A DNA stretch of 64,000 nt from Pseudomonas izuensis (GCF_009861505.1 NZ_WTFT01000011.1:187558-251557); one strand, 5' to 3'. Counted from the first letter of the stretch, positions 16,365 to 26,640 are shown. Notes: a model not told the origin generated them from the letters alone. Numbers and translations are program-made.

Positions 16365-17996
16365 ATGCAAACCGCTTACACCGTCCTGATCATGCTCATG
16401 CTGGTCGGCATTTCGCGCCTGATCGGACGGGTGATCCCGCTGCCTCTACCCTTGGTGCAAATCGCCGCGGGTGCCTTGCTCGCCTGGCCGACACTCGGTC
16501 TGCATGTGGCCCTCGATCCCGAGTTGTTTCTGTTTCTGTTCCTGCCGCCGCTGTTGTTTTCCGATGGCTGGCGCATGCCAAAACGGGAATTCTGGCGCTT
16601 GCGCGGGCCGATCCTGACGCTGGCGGTGGGGTTGGTGCTGTTCACCGTGGTTGGCGCCGGGTATTTCATTCACTGGTTATTGCCAGGTATCCCGCTGCCG
16701 GTGGCGTTTGCCCTGGCAGCGGTGTTGTCACCCACGGACGCCGTGGCGGTTTCGGCGATCTCCCAGAACCGTCTGCCCACCCCGCTGATGCACATGCTGC
16801 AGGGCGAGGCGTTGATGAACGATGCCTCGGGCCTGGTGACGTTCAAGTTTGCCCTGGTGGCGGCAGTGACCGGTGTGTTTTCGTTGGCCAACGCCAGTGT
16901 CACCTTCGTGTGGGTGGCGGTCGGCGGCCTGGCCACCGGTGTGGCGTTGAGCTGGCTGGTCGGTCGGCTGCGGGCGTGGATGATTGCCCGGGGTTGGGAT
17001 GATCCGGCCACGCACGTGGTGTTCATGCTGTTACTGCCGTTTGCCGCTTACGTGCTGGCCGAACGGGTGGGGGTGTCGGGCATTCTGTCGGCGGTGGCGG
17101 CGGGGATGATGCAGAGCTGGCTTGATCTGCTGCCGCGTCAGACCAACACCCGCCTGCTCAATCGCAGCGTCTGGTCATTGCTGGAGTTCGCCTTCAATGG
17201 CCTGATCTTCCTGCTGTTGGGCCTGCAATTGCCCGACATCATCAAGGCCGTGGCCAGTCATGAACCTTCGTTGTGGCCGACCCTGCTTTATCGCTGCCTC
17301 GAAGTGGTGGCGATTTTTCTGGTGTTGCTGGTCTTGCGGTTTGTCTGGGTGCAAAGCACCTGGCGCCTGTCCATTGTATTGCGGCGCTGGCGCGGGAGGG
17401 ATGAGATCACCCAGGTGCCGAACGCGCGTTCCTGTTGGCTGCTGACCGTTGGAGGCGTACGAGGCGCGGTCACCCTGGCGGGTGTGATGTCGGTGCCGAT
17501 GCTCATGGGGGATAGCGCATTTCCCGAGCGCGACCTGCTGATCTTCATCGCCGCTGGGGTGATTCTGCTGTCGTTGATTGCCGCGTGCATTGCCTTGCCG
17601 TTGCTGCTGCGCGGCATCGAGAGAAGTCCGGACGACAAGCGTCGAAATGAAGTGCGCGATGCCTGGCGCAAGACTGCCAAAGCGGCCATCCATGCGCTGG
17701 AAACCGAAGAGGTCAATCCACAGGACGCCGCTCAGGCGGCGCTGGCGGTCGAACTCAAGGCGCGGATCATGTCCGAGTATCGGCATCAACTGGAGGTGTT
17801 CAACGACTCCGCCGAAGCCCAGGCCCTGGCGTTTCAGATGGATCTGCTGGAGCGGCGGTTGCGCTTGAAGGCACTACGGGCGCAGCGCCTGGAGTTGTAC
17901 GCCCTCAGCCGTCAGCACCAGGTGGGCGATGACGTGTTGCGTGAGGTGTTGGGGGAGTTGGATTTGAGCGAGGCCAATCTTGGTCAGGTGAAATAA
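16365..17996 (+). CDS. CPA1-family Na+/H+ antiporter
   Basis: A 543-residue inner-membrane exchanger with about 12 hydrophobic segments between residues 1 and 410 and a charged cytoplasmic tail of about 130 residues. CPA1 signatures are intact: LPPLLFSDGWRM, SPTDAVAVSAI, GEALMNDASGLVTFKFA (the ND motif that carries the ion) and LTVGGVRGAVTLAGVMSVP. It resembles NhaP/YjcE-type antiporters and should trade Na+ or K+ for protons; the substrate cannot be decided from sequence. The Shine-Dalgarno is weak. It is flanked by REP pairs on both sides and looks monocistronic. Confidence 0.9.
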   Translation: MQTAYTVLIMLMLVGISRLIGRVIPLPLPLVQIAAGALLAWPTLGLHVALDPELFLFLFLPPLLFSDGWRMPKREFWRLRGPILTLAVGLVLFTVVGAGYFIHWLLPGIPLPVAFALAAVLSPTDAVAVSAISQNRLPTPLMHMLQGEALMNDASGLVTFKFALVAAVTGVFSLANASVTFVWVAVGGLATGVALSWLVGRLRAWMIARGWDDPATHVVFMLLLPFAAYVLAERVGVSGILSAVAAGMMQSWLDLLPRQTNTRLLNRSVWSLLEFAFNGLIFLLLGLQLPDIIKAVASHEPSLWPTLLYRCLEVVAIFLVLLVLRFVWVQSTWRLSIVLRRWRGRDEITQVPNARSCWLLTVGGVRGAVTLAGVMSVPMLMGDSAFPERDLLIFIAAGVILLSLIAACIALPLLLRGIERSPDDKRRNEVRDAWRKTAKAAIHALETEEVNPQDAAQAALAVELKARIMSEYRHQLEVFNDSAEAQALAFQMDLLERRLRLKALRAQRLELYALSRQHQVGDDVLREVLGELDLSEANLGQVK

Positions 17997-18014
17997 CTCT
18001 CCTAACGCAGGAAC

Positions 18015-18084
18015 CTGTGGGAGCAAGGCTTGCCCGCGATGGCGATCTCGAGGACGTCATCGCGGGCAAGCCTTGCTCCCACAG
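18015..18084. repeat. REP pair (GTGGGAGC family)
   Basis: CTGTGGGAGCAAGGCTTGCC plus CGCGATG faces CATCGCGGGCAAGCCTTGCT plus CCCACAG with a short spacer. It lies between the convergent antiporter and dapC genes, in the position of a shared terminator. Confidence 0.9.
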
Positions 18085-18092
18085 TTCCGTGT

Positions 18093-19292
18093 TTATTTAC
18101 GGCGCTGGATGAAATCGCGAATCCGCTCGGCGGCCTCGACACACTCGGCCAACGGCGCAACCAACGCCATGCGTACACGCCCGGCACCCGGGTTGACGCC
18201 ATCCACATCCCGCGACAGGTAGGAGCCCGGCACCACCGTCACATGCTCCTGTTCGAACAGGTCGCGGCAGAAAGTTGCATCATCGCCTGCCACATTCGGC
18301 CACAGATAAAAGCTGCCATCGGGGCGTTGGACATCCAGGACCGGGCTGAGGATTTCCAGTACGGCGTCGAATTTCTCGCGATACAGCGCCCGGTTGGCGC
18401 GCACGTGCACTTCGTCGTTCCAGGCCGCCACGCTGGCCAGTTGCGTCTGGACCGGCATCGCGCAGCCGTGATAGGTGCGATAAAGCAGGAAGCCTTTGAG
18501 GATGTCCGCATCACCGGCAACGAAACCGGAACGCAGGCCTGGCAGGTTGGAACGCTTGGACAGGCTGTGGAAAACCACGCAGCGCTTGAAGTCCTTGCGG
18601 CCCAGTTCCGCGCAGGCGCTGAGCAGGCCGGGTGGCGGGGTTTGTTCGTCGAAGTACAGTTCGCTGTAGCACTCGTCCGCGGCAATCACGAAGTCGTACT
18701 CGTCGGCCAGGGCGATCAGCTTTTTCAGGGTATCGAGCGGGATCAGTGCACCGGTCGGGTTGCCTGGCGAGCACAGGAACAGGATCTGGCAGCGTTTCCA
18801 GATGTCCGGCGAAACCGCGTCGAAGTCAGGGTTGAAGCCGTTTTCGTCGAGGCACGGCAGGTAGTGTGGCTGGGCGCCGGCAAGAAACGCCGCGCCTTCG
18901 TAGATTTGATAGAACGGGTTCGGGCTGACGATCAGCGCGTCGTCACCACGGTTGACCACGGTCTGGGTGAACGCAAACAGCGCTTCACGGGTGCCGTTGA
19001 CCGGAAGTACGTTGCGCGCCGGGTCGATCCAGCCGTGCGGAACGTTGAATCGACGTTCACACCAGGAGGCAATGGCTTCACGCAGCTCTGGAATACCGAG
19101 GGTGGTCGGGTACACCGCCATTTTTTCGAGATTGCTGGCCAGGGCTTCGGCGACGAAGGTGGGCGAACGGTGTTTCGGCTCGCCAATGGACAGCGCGATA
19201 GGGCGCTTGTCCGGGTTGGGTGTGACGCTGCCGAGCAGGGCGCGGAGTTTCTCGAACGGGTAGGGCTGGAGCTGGGACAAAGCGTTGTTCAT
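18093..19292 (-). CDS. dapC: Succinyldiaminopimelate transaminase
   Basis: A 399-residue class-I aminotransferase that makes N-succinyl-L,L-diaminopimelate from the 2-amino-6-oxo precursor. Visible landmarks are SIGEPKHRSPTFV, LPVNGTREALFAF, LFLCSPGNPTGA, AADECYSELYFDE, and the PLP lysine in HSLSKRSNLPGLRSGFV. The sequence fits the DapC group found beside glnD in pseudomonads rather than ArgD-like bifunctional enzymes. It is separated from the upstream glnD by a REP pair. Confidence 0.92.
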   Translation of the reverse strand: MNNALSQLQPYPFEKLRALLGSVTPNPDKRPIALSIGEPKHRSPTFVAEALASNLEKMAVYPTTLGIPELREAIASWCERRFNVPHGWIDPARNVLPVNGTREALFAFTQTVVNRGDDALIVSPNPFYQIYEGAAFLAGAQPHYLPCLDENGFNPDFDAVSPDIWKRCQILFLCSPGNPTGALIPLDTLKKLIALADEYDFVIAADECYSELYFDEQTPPPGLLSACAELGRKDFKRCVVFHSLSKRSNLPGLRSGFVAGDADILKGFLLYRTYHGCAMPVQTQLASVAAWNDEVHVRANRALYREKFDAVLEILSPVLDVQRPDGSFYLWPNVAGDDATFCRDLFEQEHVTVVPGSYLSRDVDGVNPGAGRVRMALVAPLAECVEAAERIRDFIQRRK

Positions 19293-19310
19293 CGATAAAT
19301 CTCGTTCGGT

Positions 19311-19411
19311 CTGTAGGAGCTGGCTTGCCAGCGATGGTCGTTAACGATTACGCGTGCTTGCCGGGTAAGCGCGGTGGCTGTGAGCCCATCGCTGGCAAGC
19401 CAGCTCCTACA
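19311..19411. repeat. REP pair (GTAGGAGC family)
   Basis: CTGTAGGAGCTGGCTTGCCA plus GCGATGG faces CCATCGCTGGCAAGCCAGCT plus CCTAC. It lies in the 137 nt between glnD and dapC on the minus strand. Confidence 0.9.
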
Positions 19412-19429
19412 AAAGGGCGGGCTGTTGAT

Positions 19430-22132
19430 TCAGATACTGATGCGCGACAGTTTGATATCGGGTTCCTGGCTGACGCTCAGCTGTTCGACGATTGCATCCT
19501 GCAAGCGGCTGCACAGCAGCGGGTCGGACAGTGGCTGGTTATGAGCGTCGGTGATGAAGAACACGTCTTCCACGCGTTCGCCGAGGGTGGCGATCTTGGC
19601 GTTTTGCAGCGACAGGTCGAACTCCAGGAAAATCGTGCCGATCCGCGCCAGCAGGCCAGGGCGGTCGGGGGCTGTCAGTTCCAGTACGGTCACCGGTCGC
19701 TGTGCGTCGTTATGGATCGTCACCTGTGGTGCAAAGGCAAAATGCTTGAGCTGGCGCGGCACCCGGCGCTGGATGATCGTCGGGTAGTCGTCCGGGTTGC
19801 GCAAGGCCTCGGTCAGGCCGTCGCGAATCTGTTTGACCCGGGCAGGGTTATCGCCGATCGAGTCGCCGTCGGTGTCGAGCACGATGTAGGTGTCGAGGGT
19901 GAACTGGCTGCTGGAGGTGATGACCCGGGCGTCGTGGATGTTCAGGTTGAGCTGGTCCATCGCGGCCACGGTCACGGCGAAGAAGTCGTGCTGGTCCGGT
20001 GCGTAGATAAAGATCTGCGTGCCGCCCTCGAACTCCCGTTGCGTGGTTTCCTTGATGAGCACCAGTGGCCCACCGTCCGCCGGTTGCTGGAGGATCGCCT
20101 CGGTGTGCCAGGCGACGTCGCCGGCAGTGTGACGCAGGAAATAGTCATCGCCCAACTGTGCCCACAACTGCTCGACATCATCCGGATCGGTGCCGCCGCG
20201 CACCAGGATGTCCAGGGCAGCGCTCTGGGTCTGGCGAATCTGCTCTTCGCGGTCCACCGGATTTTCCAGGCCGCGACGCAATGCCCGTTTGGTCTCGGTG
20301 TAGAGCTGGCGCAGCAGGCTGGCACGCCAGGAGTTCCACAGCGTCGGGTTGGTGGCGTTGATATCGGCGACGGTCAGCACGTACAGATAGTCGAGGTGGA
20401 CTTCGTCACCGACAATCTGCGCAAAATCGTGGATCACCTGCGGGTCGGACAAGTCCTTGCGCTGGGCAGTGGTCGACATCAGCAGATGGTTCTGCACCAG
20501 CCAGACAATCAGTCGGCAGTCCCACACGGGGAGCTGGTGGCGCTGGCCAAACGCCTCTGCGTCCACGGCACCGATTTCCGAGTGGTCGCCATGTCGGCCT
20601 TTGCCGATGTCATGGTACAGGCCAGCCAGGTAAATAAGCTCGGGTTTGGGCAGCTTGCCCATGAGCTTGCTGGCCAGCGGGAATTTTTCCGATACCTGGG
20701 TGTACTGCAATTTGCGCAGGTGTTTGATCAGGTTCAGGGTGTGCGCATCCACCGTATAGATGTGGAACAGGTCGTGTTGCATCTGCCCGACGATAAAGCC
20801 GAACTCCGGCAGATAACGCCCGAGGATGCCGTAGCGGTTCATCCGGCGCAGGTTGCGGTGGATGCCGATCTTGCACTTGAACAGCTCGATGAACAGGCTG
20901 GTGTTGCGGATGTCGTTACGGAAATCGTCGTCGATCAGGTGGCGGTTTTCGCGTAGGAGGCGAATGGTGTCGGCACGCACGCCTTTGATTTCCGGCTGCT
21001 GGGCCATCAACACGAAGATTTCCAGCATGGCGAACGGCGTACGGCGGAACACGTTGTCGCTGCGTGCCTCGATGTAACCGTCATGCAGCTGGAATCGCGA
21101 ATTGATCGGCTGCGGTGGCGTCGCATCTTCCGGAGCCAGGATCACTTCTTCGAAGTGCTGGATGATCAGGTCGCTGAGCTGGGCAATGCTCATTACTACC
21201 CGGTAATACTGCTGCATGAAGTTTTCGACCGCCTGCTTGGCGTCGTCGCCTTCGAATCCCAGCAGCTTGGCAATGGTGCGCTGGTGGTCGAACAGCAGGC
21301 GGTCTTCGGCGCGCCCGGCGAGCATGTGCAGGGCATAACGCACCTTCCACAGGAACTCCTGGGAAGAAGCCAGCAGGGCGTTTTCGCTTTCCACCAGGAA
21401 ACCTTCGCCTGCCAGTGCCCGCAGGTTGAGGGTGCCGTACTCGCGACGGGCCACCCAGAGAATCGTCTGGATATCCCGCAGGCCGCCCGGTGAGCCTTTG
21501 ACGTTGGGTTCCAGGTTGTATTCGGTGTCGTTGTACTTGTGGTGACGGGCCTTCTGCTCGGCGCGCTTGGCCAGGAAAAAGTCCTTGCTCGGCCACATGT
21601 GTGCGGTGCTGGTGACATCGAGCATGCGCTGGCGCAGATGCTCCGGACCGGTAATGGTGCGGCTTTCCATCAGGTTGGTGACCACCGTCAGGTCGGCGCG
21701 GGCCTCGACGGCGCATTCCTCGATGGAGCGGACGCTCTGACCGACTTCCAGGCCGATGTCCCACAGCAGTGTCAGGAAGCGCTCGATGGAATCGCGGAAA
21801 ACTTCATGGTCGGCACTGTCCAGCAGGATCAGCAGATCGATGTCGGAGTAGGGGTGCAGCTCGCCTCGACCGTAGCCGCCGACCGCAACCAGCGCGATAT
21901 CGGCGTCTTCACTCCAGTTGAACTGATCCCAGGCCTTTTGCAGGATGTTATCGACGAACCAGGCGCGATCCTCGATCAACCGGCGAATGTCCCGGCCGCT
22001 GCGAAAGCGCCCGTCGAGCACTTCGCGGGCCTGGCGGATGGCCTTCTTGAAGGCCGCGATCGGGCTTGCCTTCAGGGCCAGTTCAGCCTGGAACTGGCCG
22101 CGGTCGAAGAGTTCGGGATCCACCTGCGGCAT
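19430..22132 (-). CDS. glnD: Bifunctional uridylyltransferase/uridylyl-removing enzyme
   Basis: A 900-residue nitrogen sensor that uridylylates PII when glutamine is low and reverses this when it is high. Order of domains: nucleotidyltransferase with [20 protein letters not shown] (about 100-120), the linker, an HD domain with [18 protein letters not shown] (about 455-475) for the removing activity, and two C-terminal ACT domains that bind glutamine (starting near 710 and 815; [13 protein letters not shown] is the second). The length matches the family. AGGAAA precedes the ATG, just after a TATA-like stretch that could be its promoter. Confidence 0.96.
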   Translation of the reverse strand: MPQVDPELFDRGQFQAELALKASPIAAFKKAIRQAREVLDGRFRSGRDIRRLIEDRAWFVDNILQKAWDQFNWSEDADIALVAVGGYGRGELHPYSDIDLLILLDSADHEVFRDSIERFLTLLWDIGLEVGQSVRSIEECAVEARADLTVVTNLMESRTITGPEHLRQRMLDVTSTAHMWPSKDFFLAKRAEQKARHHKYNDTEYNLEPNVKGSPGGLRDIQTILWVARREYGTLNLRALAGEGFLVESENALLASSQEFLWKVRYALHMLAGRAEDRLLFDHQRTIAKLLGFEGDDAKQAVENFMQQYYRVVMSIAQLSDLIIQHFEEVILAPEDATPPQPINSRFQLHDGYIEARSDNVFRRTPFAMLEIFVLMAQQPEIKGVRADTIRLLRENRHLIDDDFRNDIRNTSLFIELFKCKIGIHRNLRRMNRYGILGRYLPEFGFIVGQMQHDLFHIYTVDAHTLNLIKHLRKLQYTQVSEKFPLASKLMGKLPKPELIYLAGLYHDIGKGRHGDHSEIGAVDAEAFGQRHQLPVWDCRLIVWLVQNHLLMSTTAQRKDLSDPQVIHDFAQIVGDEVHLDYLYVLTVADINATNPTLWNSWRASLLRQLYTETKRALRRGLENPVDREEQIRQTQSAALDILVRGGTDPDDVEQLWAQLGDDYFLRHTAGDVAWHTEAILQQPADGGPLVLIKETTQREFEGGTQIFIYAPDQHDFFAVTVAAMDQLNLNIHDARVITSSSQFTLDTYIVLDTDGDSIGDNPARVKQIRDGLTEALRNPDDYPTIIQRRVPRQLKHFAFAPQVTIHNDAQRPVTVLELTAPDRPGLLARIGTIFLEFDLSLQNAKIATLGERVEDVFFITDAHNQPLSDPLLCSRLQDAIVEQLSVSQEPDIKLSRISI

Positions 22133-22174
22133 CGATTGGCTTTCCTATATAAGGCTGGGAGCTGTGCGGTCGGA

Positions 22175-22957
22175 TCAGGCCGAAATGCGCGGGATGGTGT
22201 CATCGCTGCGCAAGGTGAAGATCTCGTAACCGGTCTCGGTCACCAGCAGGGTGTGTTCCCACTGCGCCGACAGCTTGCGGTCCTTGGTGATCGCGGTCCA
22301 GCCGTCGCCCAGCACCTTGGTGTCGGCGCGGCCCTGGTTGATCATCGGTTCGATGGTAAAGGTCATGCCGGCCTTCAGTTCCATGCCAGTGCCAGCGCGG
22401 CCGTAATGCAGAATCTGCGGCTCTTCGTGGAAGACTTTACCGATACCGTGGCCACAGAACTCGCGGACCACCGAGAAACCATTCTTTTCGGCATGCTTCT
22501 GGATGATTTCACCAATGTCGCCGAGGCGGCAGCCGGGTTTGACGATTTCAATCGCCTTGTACATGCATTCCTGGGTCACCTGCGACAGGCGCTCGGCCCA
22601 GACCGGCACGGTGCCGACGTGGAACATGCGGCTGGTATCGCCGTGGTAACCGTCCTTGATGACGGTGACGTCGATGTTCAGGGTGTCGCCATCCTTCAGC
22701 GGCTTGTCGTTCGGGATGCCGTGGCAGACCACGTGGTTGATCGACGTGCAAATCGACTTCGGGTAGCCCTTGTAATTGAGCGGGGCAGGGATGGCTTTCT
22801 GCTCGTTGACGATATAGTCGTGGCAGATCTGGTTCAGTTGATCGGTGGTGACGCCCGGTTTGACATATTCGGCAATCATTTCCAGCACATCGGCGGCCAG
22901 TTTGCCGGCGATGCGCATTTTTGCGATGTCCTCGGGGGTTTTGAGGGTGACGGTCAT
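22175..22957 (-). CDS. map: Type I methionine aminopeptidase
   Basis: A 260-residue metalloprotease that removes the initiator Met from nascent proteins. The pita-bread-fold metal residues are visible: NIDVTVIKDGYHGDTSRMF (two Asp), the FCGHGIGKVFHEEP His, and later FTIEPMI and WEHTLLVTE (Glu). It diverges from rpsB, as in E. coli and P. aeruginosa. The 42 nt gap to glnD suggests possible readthrough. Confidence 0.96.
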   Translation of the reverse strand: MTVTLKTPEDIAKMRIAGKLAADVLEMIAEYVKPGVTTDQLNQICHDYIVNEQKAIPAPLNYKGYPKSICTSINHVVCHGIPNDKPLKDGDTLNIDVTVIKDGYHGDTSRMFHVGTVPVWAERLSQVTQECMYKAIEIVKPGCRLGDIGEIIQKHAEKNGFSVVREFCGHGIGKVFHEEPQILHYGRAGTGMELKAGMTFTIEPMINQGRADTKVLGDGWTAITKDRKLSAQWEHTLLVTETGYEIFTLRSDDTIPRISA

Positions 22958-23140
22958 ACAGGCTCTCTCTGCGCTCGACGGCGCTTCACAAACGGAAAGG
23001 GCATTGCGCGATCGAACTTCGCAGCCCTGAAAAACGCGATTCTATCAGACGATCAGCGCAAATCCGCGCTTCTGTACTTCGCTTCTCTCTATAGAATGGT
23101 GCATTCTGGGCAGATTCCAAGGGGTGGAACGCCGCGCCCG

Positions 23141-23173
23141 CCCGGATTTCAGAATCCGGGTTCCGTTTTTTTC
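23141..23173 (+). terminator. Hairpin plus T tract upstream of the rpsB promoter
   Basis: CCCGGATT-TCAG-AATCCGGG (23141-23160) is a perfect 8 bp stem followed by TTCCG and seven Ts. It precedes the rpsB promoter and sits about 40 nt after a TATAGAAT (23090-23097), so it could end a short plus-strand transcript from the map-rpsB gap. No gene is present between map and here. Confidence 0.5.
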
Positions 23174-23189
23174 TGCCCTGTGATATAAA
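23161..23189 (+). promoter_or_regulatory. rpsB promoter
   Basis: TTCCGT (23161-23166) and TATAAA (23184-23189) are 17 nt apart, giving a start near 23196 and a leader of about 130 nt. The -35 box overlaps the T tract of the upstream hairpin. In E. coli the rpsB leader is the target of S2 autoregulation; here GCTGATGCTGCTGG and flanking sequences could fold similarly, which is inference. Confidence 0.6.
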
Positions 23190-23328
23190 ATGCGCCGCTT
23201 TCCGGGGATGTCCCGAAAAGCCTAAATCCACACACGTGTCGACACGATGACCTGGGTGCCTTCAGCTGATGCTGCTGGTTGGTCATTGGGATACGTGGAG
23301 GCCAAACCCGACTTATTAAGGAACTATC

Positions 23329-24066
23329 ATGTCCCAAGTCAATATGCGCGATATGCTGAAGGCCGGTGTGCACTTCGGTCACCAGACCCGTTACTGGAAC
23401 CCGAAAATGGGCAAGTACATTTTCGGCGCGCGTAACAAGATTCACATCATCAACCTTGAAAAAACCCTGCCAATGTTCAACGAAGCTCTGACTTTCGTAG
23501 AGCGTCTGGCCCAGGGCAAAAACAAGATTCTGTTCGTCGGCACCAAGCGTTCCGCTGGCAAGATCGTTGCTGAAGAAGCAGCACGTTGCGGTTCGCCGTA
23601 CGTCGATCACCGCTGGTTGGGCGGCATGCTGACCAACTTCAAGACCATCCGTGCTTCCATCAAGCGTCTGCGTGACCTTGAAGTACAAGCCGAAGACGGT
23701 ACTTTCGCCAAGCTGACCAAGAAAGAAGCGCTGATGCGCTCCCGTGACCTGGAAAAGCTGGATCGTTCCCTGGGTGGTATCAAGGACATGGGCGGTCTGC
23801 CAGACGCTCTGTTCGTTATCGACGTTGATCACGAGCGCATCGCGATCACCGAAGCCAACAAGCTGGGCATCCCGGTCATCGGCGTAGTCGATACCAACAG
23901 CAGCCCGGAAGGCGTTGACTACATCATCCCAGGCAACGATGACGCAATCCGCGCTATCCAGCTGTACATGGGTTCGATGGCTGACGCTGTTATCCGTGGT
24001 CGCAACAATGTTGCCGGCGGTACTGTAGAGTTCGCTGCTGAAGAAACTCAGGCTGCAGCTGAGTAA
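23329..24066 (+). CDS. rpsB: 30S ribosomal protein S2
   Basis: A 245-residue S2, with the N-terminal [20 protein letters not shown] and the [23 protein letters not shown] and [25 protein letters not shown] blocks of the family (each clearly readable). It is a late-assembling 30S protein needed for S1 binding. AAGGAACT precedes the ATG. It is the first gene of the rpsB-tsf unit, with a partial terminator between the two. Confidence 0.98.
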   Translation: MSQVNMRDMLKAGVHFGHQTRYWNPKMGKYIFGARNKIHIINLEKTLPMFNEALTFVERLAQGKNKILFVGTKRSAGKIVAEEAARCGSPYVDHRWLGGMLTNFKTIRASIKRLRDLEVQAEDGTFAKLTKKEALMRSRDLEKLDRSLGGIKDMGGLPDALFVIDVDHERIAITEANKLGIPVIGVVDTNSSPEGVDYIIPGNDDAIRAIQLYMGSMADAVIRGRNNVAGGTVEFAAEETQAAAE

Positions 24067-24094
24067 TTGACGCCCTGGCGTTGACTCAGTAAGC

Positions 24095-24119
24095 AAAAAG
24101 GGGGCTTGGCCCCCTTTTT
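24095..24119 (+). terminator. rpsB-tsf intergenic terminator
   Basis: AAAAAGGGGGC-TTG-GCCCCCTTTTT is a strong intrinsic hairpin after rpsB. A comparable partial terminator separates the two genes in E. coli, setting the S2:EF-Ts ratio. Confidence 0.85.
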
Positions 24120-24256
24120 GCCACCTCGAAAACCATTTGTCGGCGCCCACTGCCCTATCTGTAACGTGCGGCAGCTAACAAGGGTGGTTCGGGAAGAATT
24201 GAACGCCCGTTCGATCGGGTGGAATGGTTGATAACCTATCCAAGAGGAATTTTGAA

Positions 24257-25120
24257 ATGGCAGAGATTACTGCAGCGTTGGTCAAAGAACTGCGCGAGCG
24301 TACCGGCGAAGGCATGATGGACTGCAAAAAGGCCTTGACCAAGGCTGGCGGCGACATCGAGAAAGCCATTGATGACATGCGCGCTTCGGGCGCCATCAAG
24401 GCAGCCAAGAAAGCCGGTAACGTTGCCGCTGAAGGCGCAATCGCCATCAAGGCCGACGACAAGTCCGCCGTACTGCTGGAAGTGAACTCGCAGACCGACT
24501 TCCTGGCCCTGCAAGACGACTTCAAAAACTTCGTTGCTGCCAGCGTAGAAAAAGCCTTCGCCGAAAAACTGACCGACGCAGCTCCGCTGATCGCCGCTCA
24601 GGAATCGGCTCGTGAAGCCCTGGTGGCCAAAGTTGGCGAAAACGTCAACATCCGTCGCCTGGTTCGCGTTGAAGGCGACGTGGTGGGTACCTACCTGCAC
24701 GGTAACAAGATCGGTGTTGCTGTTGTCCTGAAGGGCGGCGACGTCCAGCTGGCCAAAGAGATCGCCATGCACGTGGCAGCAAGCAACCCTGAGTTCTTGC
24801 TGCCATCGCAGGTTTCCGCCGAAGCCATCGAGCGCGAGAAGGCTGTATTCCTGCAGCTGAACGAAGACAAGATGAAAGGCAAGCCAGCTGAAATCGTCGA
24901 GAAGATGATCGCCGGCCGTATCACCAAGTTCCTGGCTGAAGCCAGCCTGGTTGAGCAAGCGTTCGTCATGAACCCGGAGCTCACCGTAGGTGCCCTGGCC
25001 AAGAAAGCCGGCGCTGAAATCGTTTCCTTCACCTACTTCAAAGTCGGCGAAGGCATCGAGAAGCCAGTGGACAACTTCGCTGAAGAAGTTGCTGCACAGC
25101 TGGCTGCCGCCAAGCAATAA
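24257..25120 (+). CDS. tsf: Elongation factor Ts
   Basis: A 287-residue guanine-nucleotide exchange factor for EF-Tu. The N-terminal UBA-like domain VKELRERTGEGMMDCKKAL, the core TDF (VNSQTDFLALQDDF) and the C-terminal module are present. AAGAGGAAT precedes ATG 24257; eleven in-frame upstream codons are leader. Codon use is strongly biased, as expected for a highly expressed protein. Confidence 0.97.
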   Translation: MAEITAALVKELRERTGEGMMDCKKALTKAGGDIEKAIDDMRASGAIKAAKKAGNVAAEGAIAIKADDKSAVLLEVNSQTDFLALQDDFKNFVAASVEKAFAEKLTDAAPLIAAQESAREALVAKVGENVNIRRLVRVEGDVVGTYLHGNKIGVAVVLKGGDVQLAKEIAMHVAASNPEFLLPSQVSAEAIEREKAVFLQLNEDKMKGKPAEIVEKMIAGRITKFLAEASLVEQAFVMNPELTVGALAKKAGAEIVSFTYFKVGEGIEKPVDNFAEEVAAQLAAAKQ

Positions 25121-25144
25121 GACGGTTTTTTAACTGTCGCCCTG

Positions 25145-25178
25145 AAGAGGCTGCCCGCTCACGCGCGCAGCCTCTTTT
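25145..25178 (+). terminator. tsf terminator
   Basis: AAGAGGCTG (25145-25153) pairs with CAGCCTCTT (25168-25176) with a 14 nt loop, ending in four Ts, 25 nt after the tsf stop. Confidence 0.75.
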
Positions 25179-25212
25179 CAGATGGGTCGCCAATTTTAAT
25201 TGGTTTCCTTTT

Positions 25213-25259
25213 GGAACTGGCTTACAAAGCCATGTTCCGATGGCGCTGAAGCAGCGCCA
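25213..25259 (+). promoter_or_regulatory. Tandem hairpins in the tsf-pyrH gap
   Basis: GGAAC-T-GGCT/AGCC-AT-GTTCC (25213-25238) is followed at once by TGGCGCT-GAAGC-AGCGCCA (25241-25259). Neither has a T tract, so they are not plain terminators. A TAAAAT box near 25302 just before pyrH suggests a separate promoter. The hairpins may be part of the pyrH leader or RNA processing signals. Confidence 0.45.
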
Positions 25260-25329
25260 AGCTAGAGTGAACGCCAGCTGTAAACAGCTCGCAAAGAATT
25301 TTTAAAATACGCCGCAGGAGAGATTCGCA

Positions 25330-26073
25330 ATGGCTCAGCAGGGCAGTGGTTATCAGGCTCGCTATAAACGCATTCTACTCAAACTTAGCGGCGAGGCCCT
25401 GATGGGCTCGGAAGAGTTCGGGATCGATCCGAAGGTTCTGGATCGCATGGCGCTGGAAGTCGGCCAGCTGGTCGGTATCGGTGTCCAGGTCGGTCTGGTG
25501 ATCGGTGGCGGCAACCTGTTCCGCGGCGAGGCACTGAGCAAGGCCGGCATGGATCGGGTCACCGGCGACCACATGGGCATGTTGGCCACTGTGATGAACG
25601 CCCTGGCCATGCGCGATGCGCTGGAACGTGCCAATATCTCGGCCATCGTGATGTCGGCCATTTCCATGGTTGGCGTGACCGATCACTACGATCGGCGCAA
25701 GGCCATGCGCCACCTGAACTCCAAGGATGTGGTAATTTTCGCCGCCGGTACCGGCAACCCGTTCTTCACCACGGACTCGGCTGCCTGCCTGCGTGCGATC
25801 GAAATCGATGCCGATGTCGTACTCAAGGCAACCAAGGTCGATGGCGTCTACACCGCCGACCCGTTCAAAGACCCGCATGCCGAGAAGTTCGATCATCTGA
25901 CCTACGATGAAGTACTGGATCGCAAGCTGGGTGTGATGGACCTGACGGCCATTTGCCTGTGCCGCGACCACAAGATGCCGTTGCGCGTATTTAACATGAA
26001 CAAGCCCGGCGCCCTGCTGAATATCGTGCATGGCGGCGCTGAAGGGACACTGATCGAGGAAGGCCAGCAATGA
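25330..26073 (+). CDS. pyrH: UMP kinase
   Basis: A 247-residue amino-acid-kinase-fold hexameric enzyme converting UMP to [17 protein letters not shown] and [15 protein letters not shown] bind phosphates; [13 protein letters not shown] binds nucleotide. GCAGGAGAG precedes the ATG. It overlaps frr by four bases and heads a long coupled run of genes. Confidence 0.97.
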   Translation: MAQQGSGYQARYKRILLKLSGEALMGSEEFGIDPKVLDRMALEVGQLVGIGVQVGLVIGGGNLFRGEALSKAGMDRVTGDHMGMLATVMNALAMRDALERANISAIVMSAISMVGVTDHYDRRKAMRHLNSKDVVIFAAGTGNPFFTTDSAACLRAIEIDADVVLKATKVDGVYTADPFKDPHAEKFDHLTYDEVLDRKLGVMDLTAICLCRDHKMPLRVFNMNKPGALLNIVHGGAEGTLIEEGQQ

Positions 26074-26627
26074 TCAACGAAATCAAGAAAGACGCTAAAG
26101 AGCGCATGCAGAAGTCTGTCGAGTCTCTGTCGCATAACTTCGGTCGCATCCGTACCGGTCAGGCGCACCCAAGCATTCTGGAAGGCGTGATGGTGCCGTA
26201 CTACGGCGCTGACACCCCGATCAAGCAAGTGGCCAACATCACTGTCAAAGACGCCCGTACCCTGCAAGTCGTTGCCTTCGAGCGCAACATGCTGGGCGCA
26301 GTCGACAAGGCCATCGGTAGTGCGGGTCTGAACCTCAACCCGACCAACCTGGGTGAGTTGCTGCTGATCTCCATGCCGGCCCTGACCGAAGAAACCCGCA
26401 AGGGCTTCACCAAGCAGGCTCGCGATGTCGCGGAAGACGCCCGTGTTGCGGTGCGTAACATCCGTCGTGATGCCAACAGCTCGCTGAAGGATCTGGTCAA
26501 GGAAAAAGAGATCAGTGAAGACGAAGAGCGTCGCGCCACCGGCGAGATCGACGACCTGACCAAGAAGTTCGTGGCTGAAATCGACGCGAAGCTGGCAGAG
26601 AAAGAAAAAGACCTGATGGCCGTATAA
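26070..26627 (+). CDS. frr: Ribosome recycling factor
   Basis: A 185-residue RRF that splits post-termination ribosomes together with EF-G. The three-helix and beta domains are recognisable from [30 protein letters not shown] [13 protein letters not shown], and [17 protein letters not shown]. The ATG overlaps the pyrH TGA (ATGA). Confidence 0.97.
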   Translation: MINEIKKDAKERMQKSVESLSHNFGRIRTGQAHPSILEGVMVPYYGADTPIKQVANITVKDARTLQVVAFERNMLGAVDKAIGSAGLNLNPTNLGELLLISMPALTEETRKGFTKQARDVAEDARVAVRNIRRDANSSLKDLVKEKEISEDEERRATGEIDDLTKKFVAEIDAKLAEKEKDLMAV

Positions 26628-26640
26628 GGGTCGTTTTTTA

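Noticed and set aside
19325..20956. 543-codon open frame opposite glnD, and similar ones at 18030-19298 and 21539-23188
   Set aside because: Each is the complement of a confidently identified gene and runs through REP sequences at its start.
23174..23328. Small protein in the rpsB leader
   Set aside because: An in-frame stretch from 23247 runs into the rpsB start without a ribosome site; it is better explained as leader.
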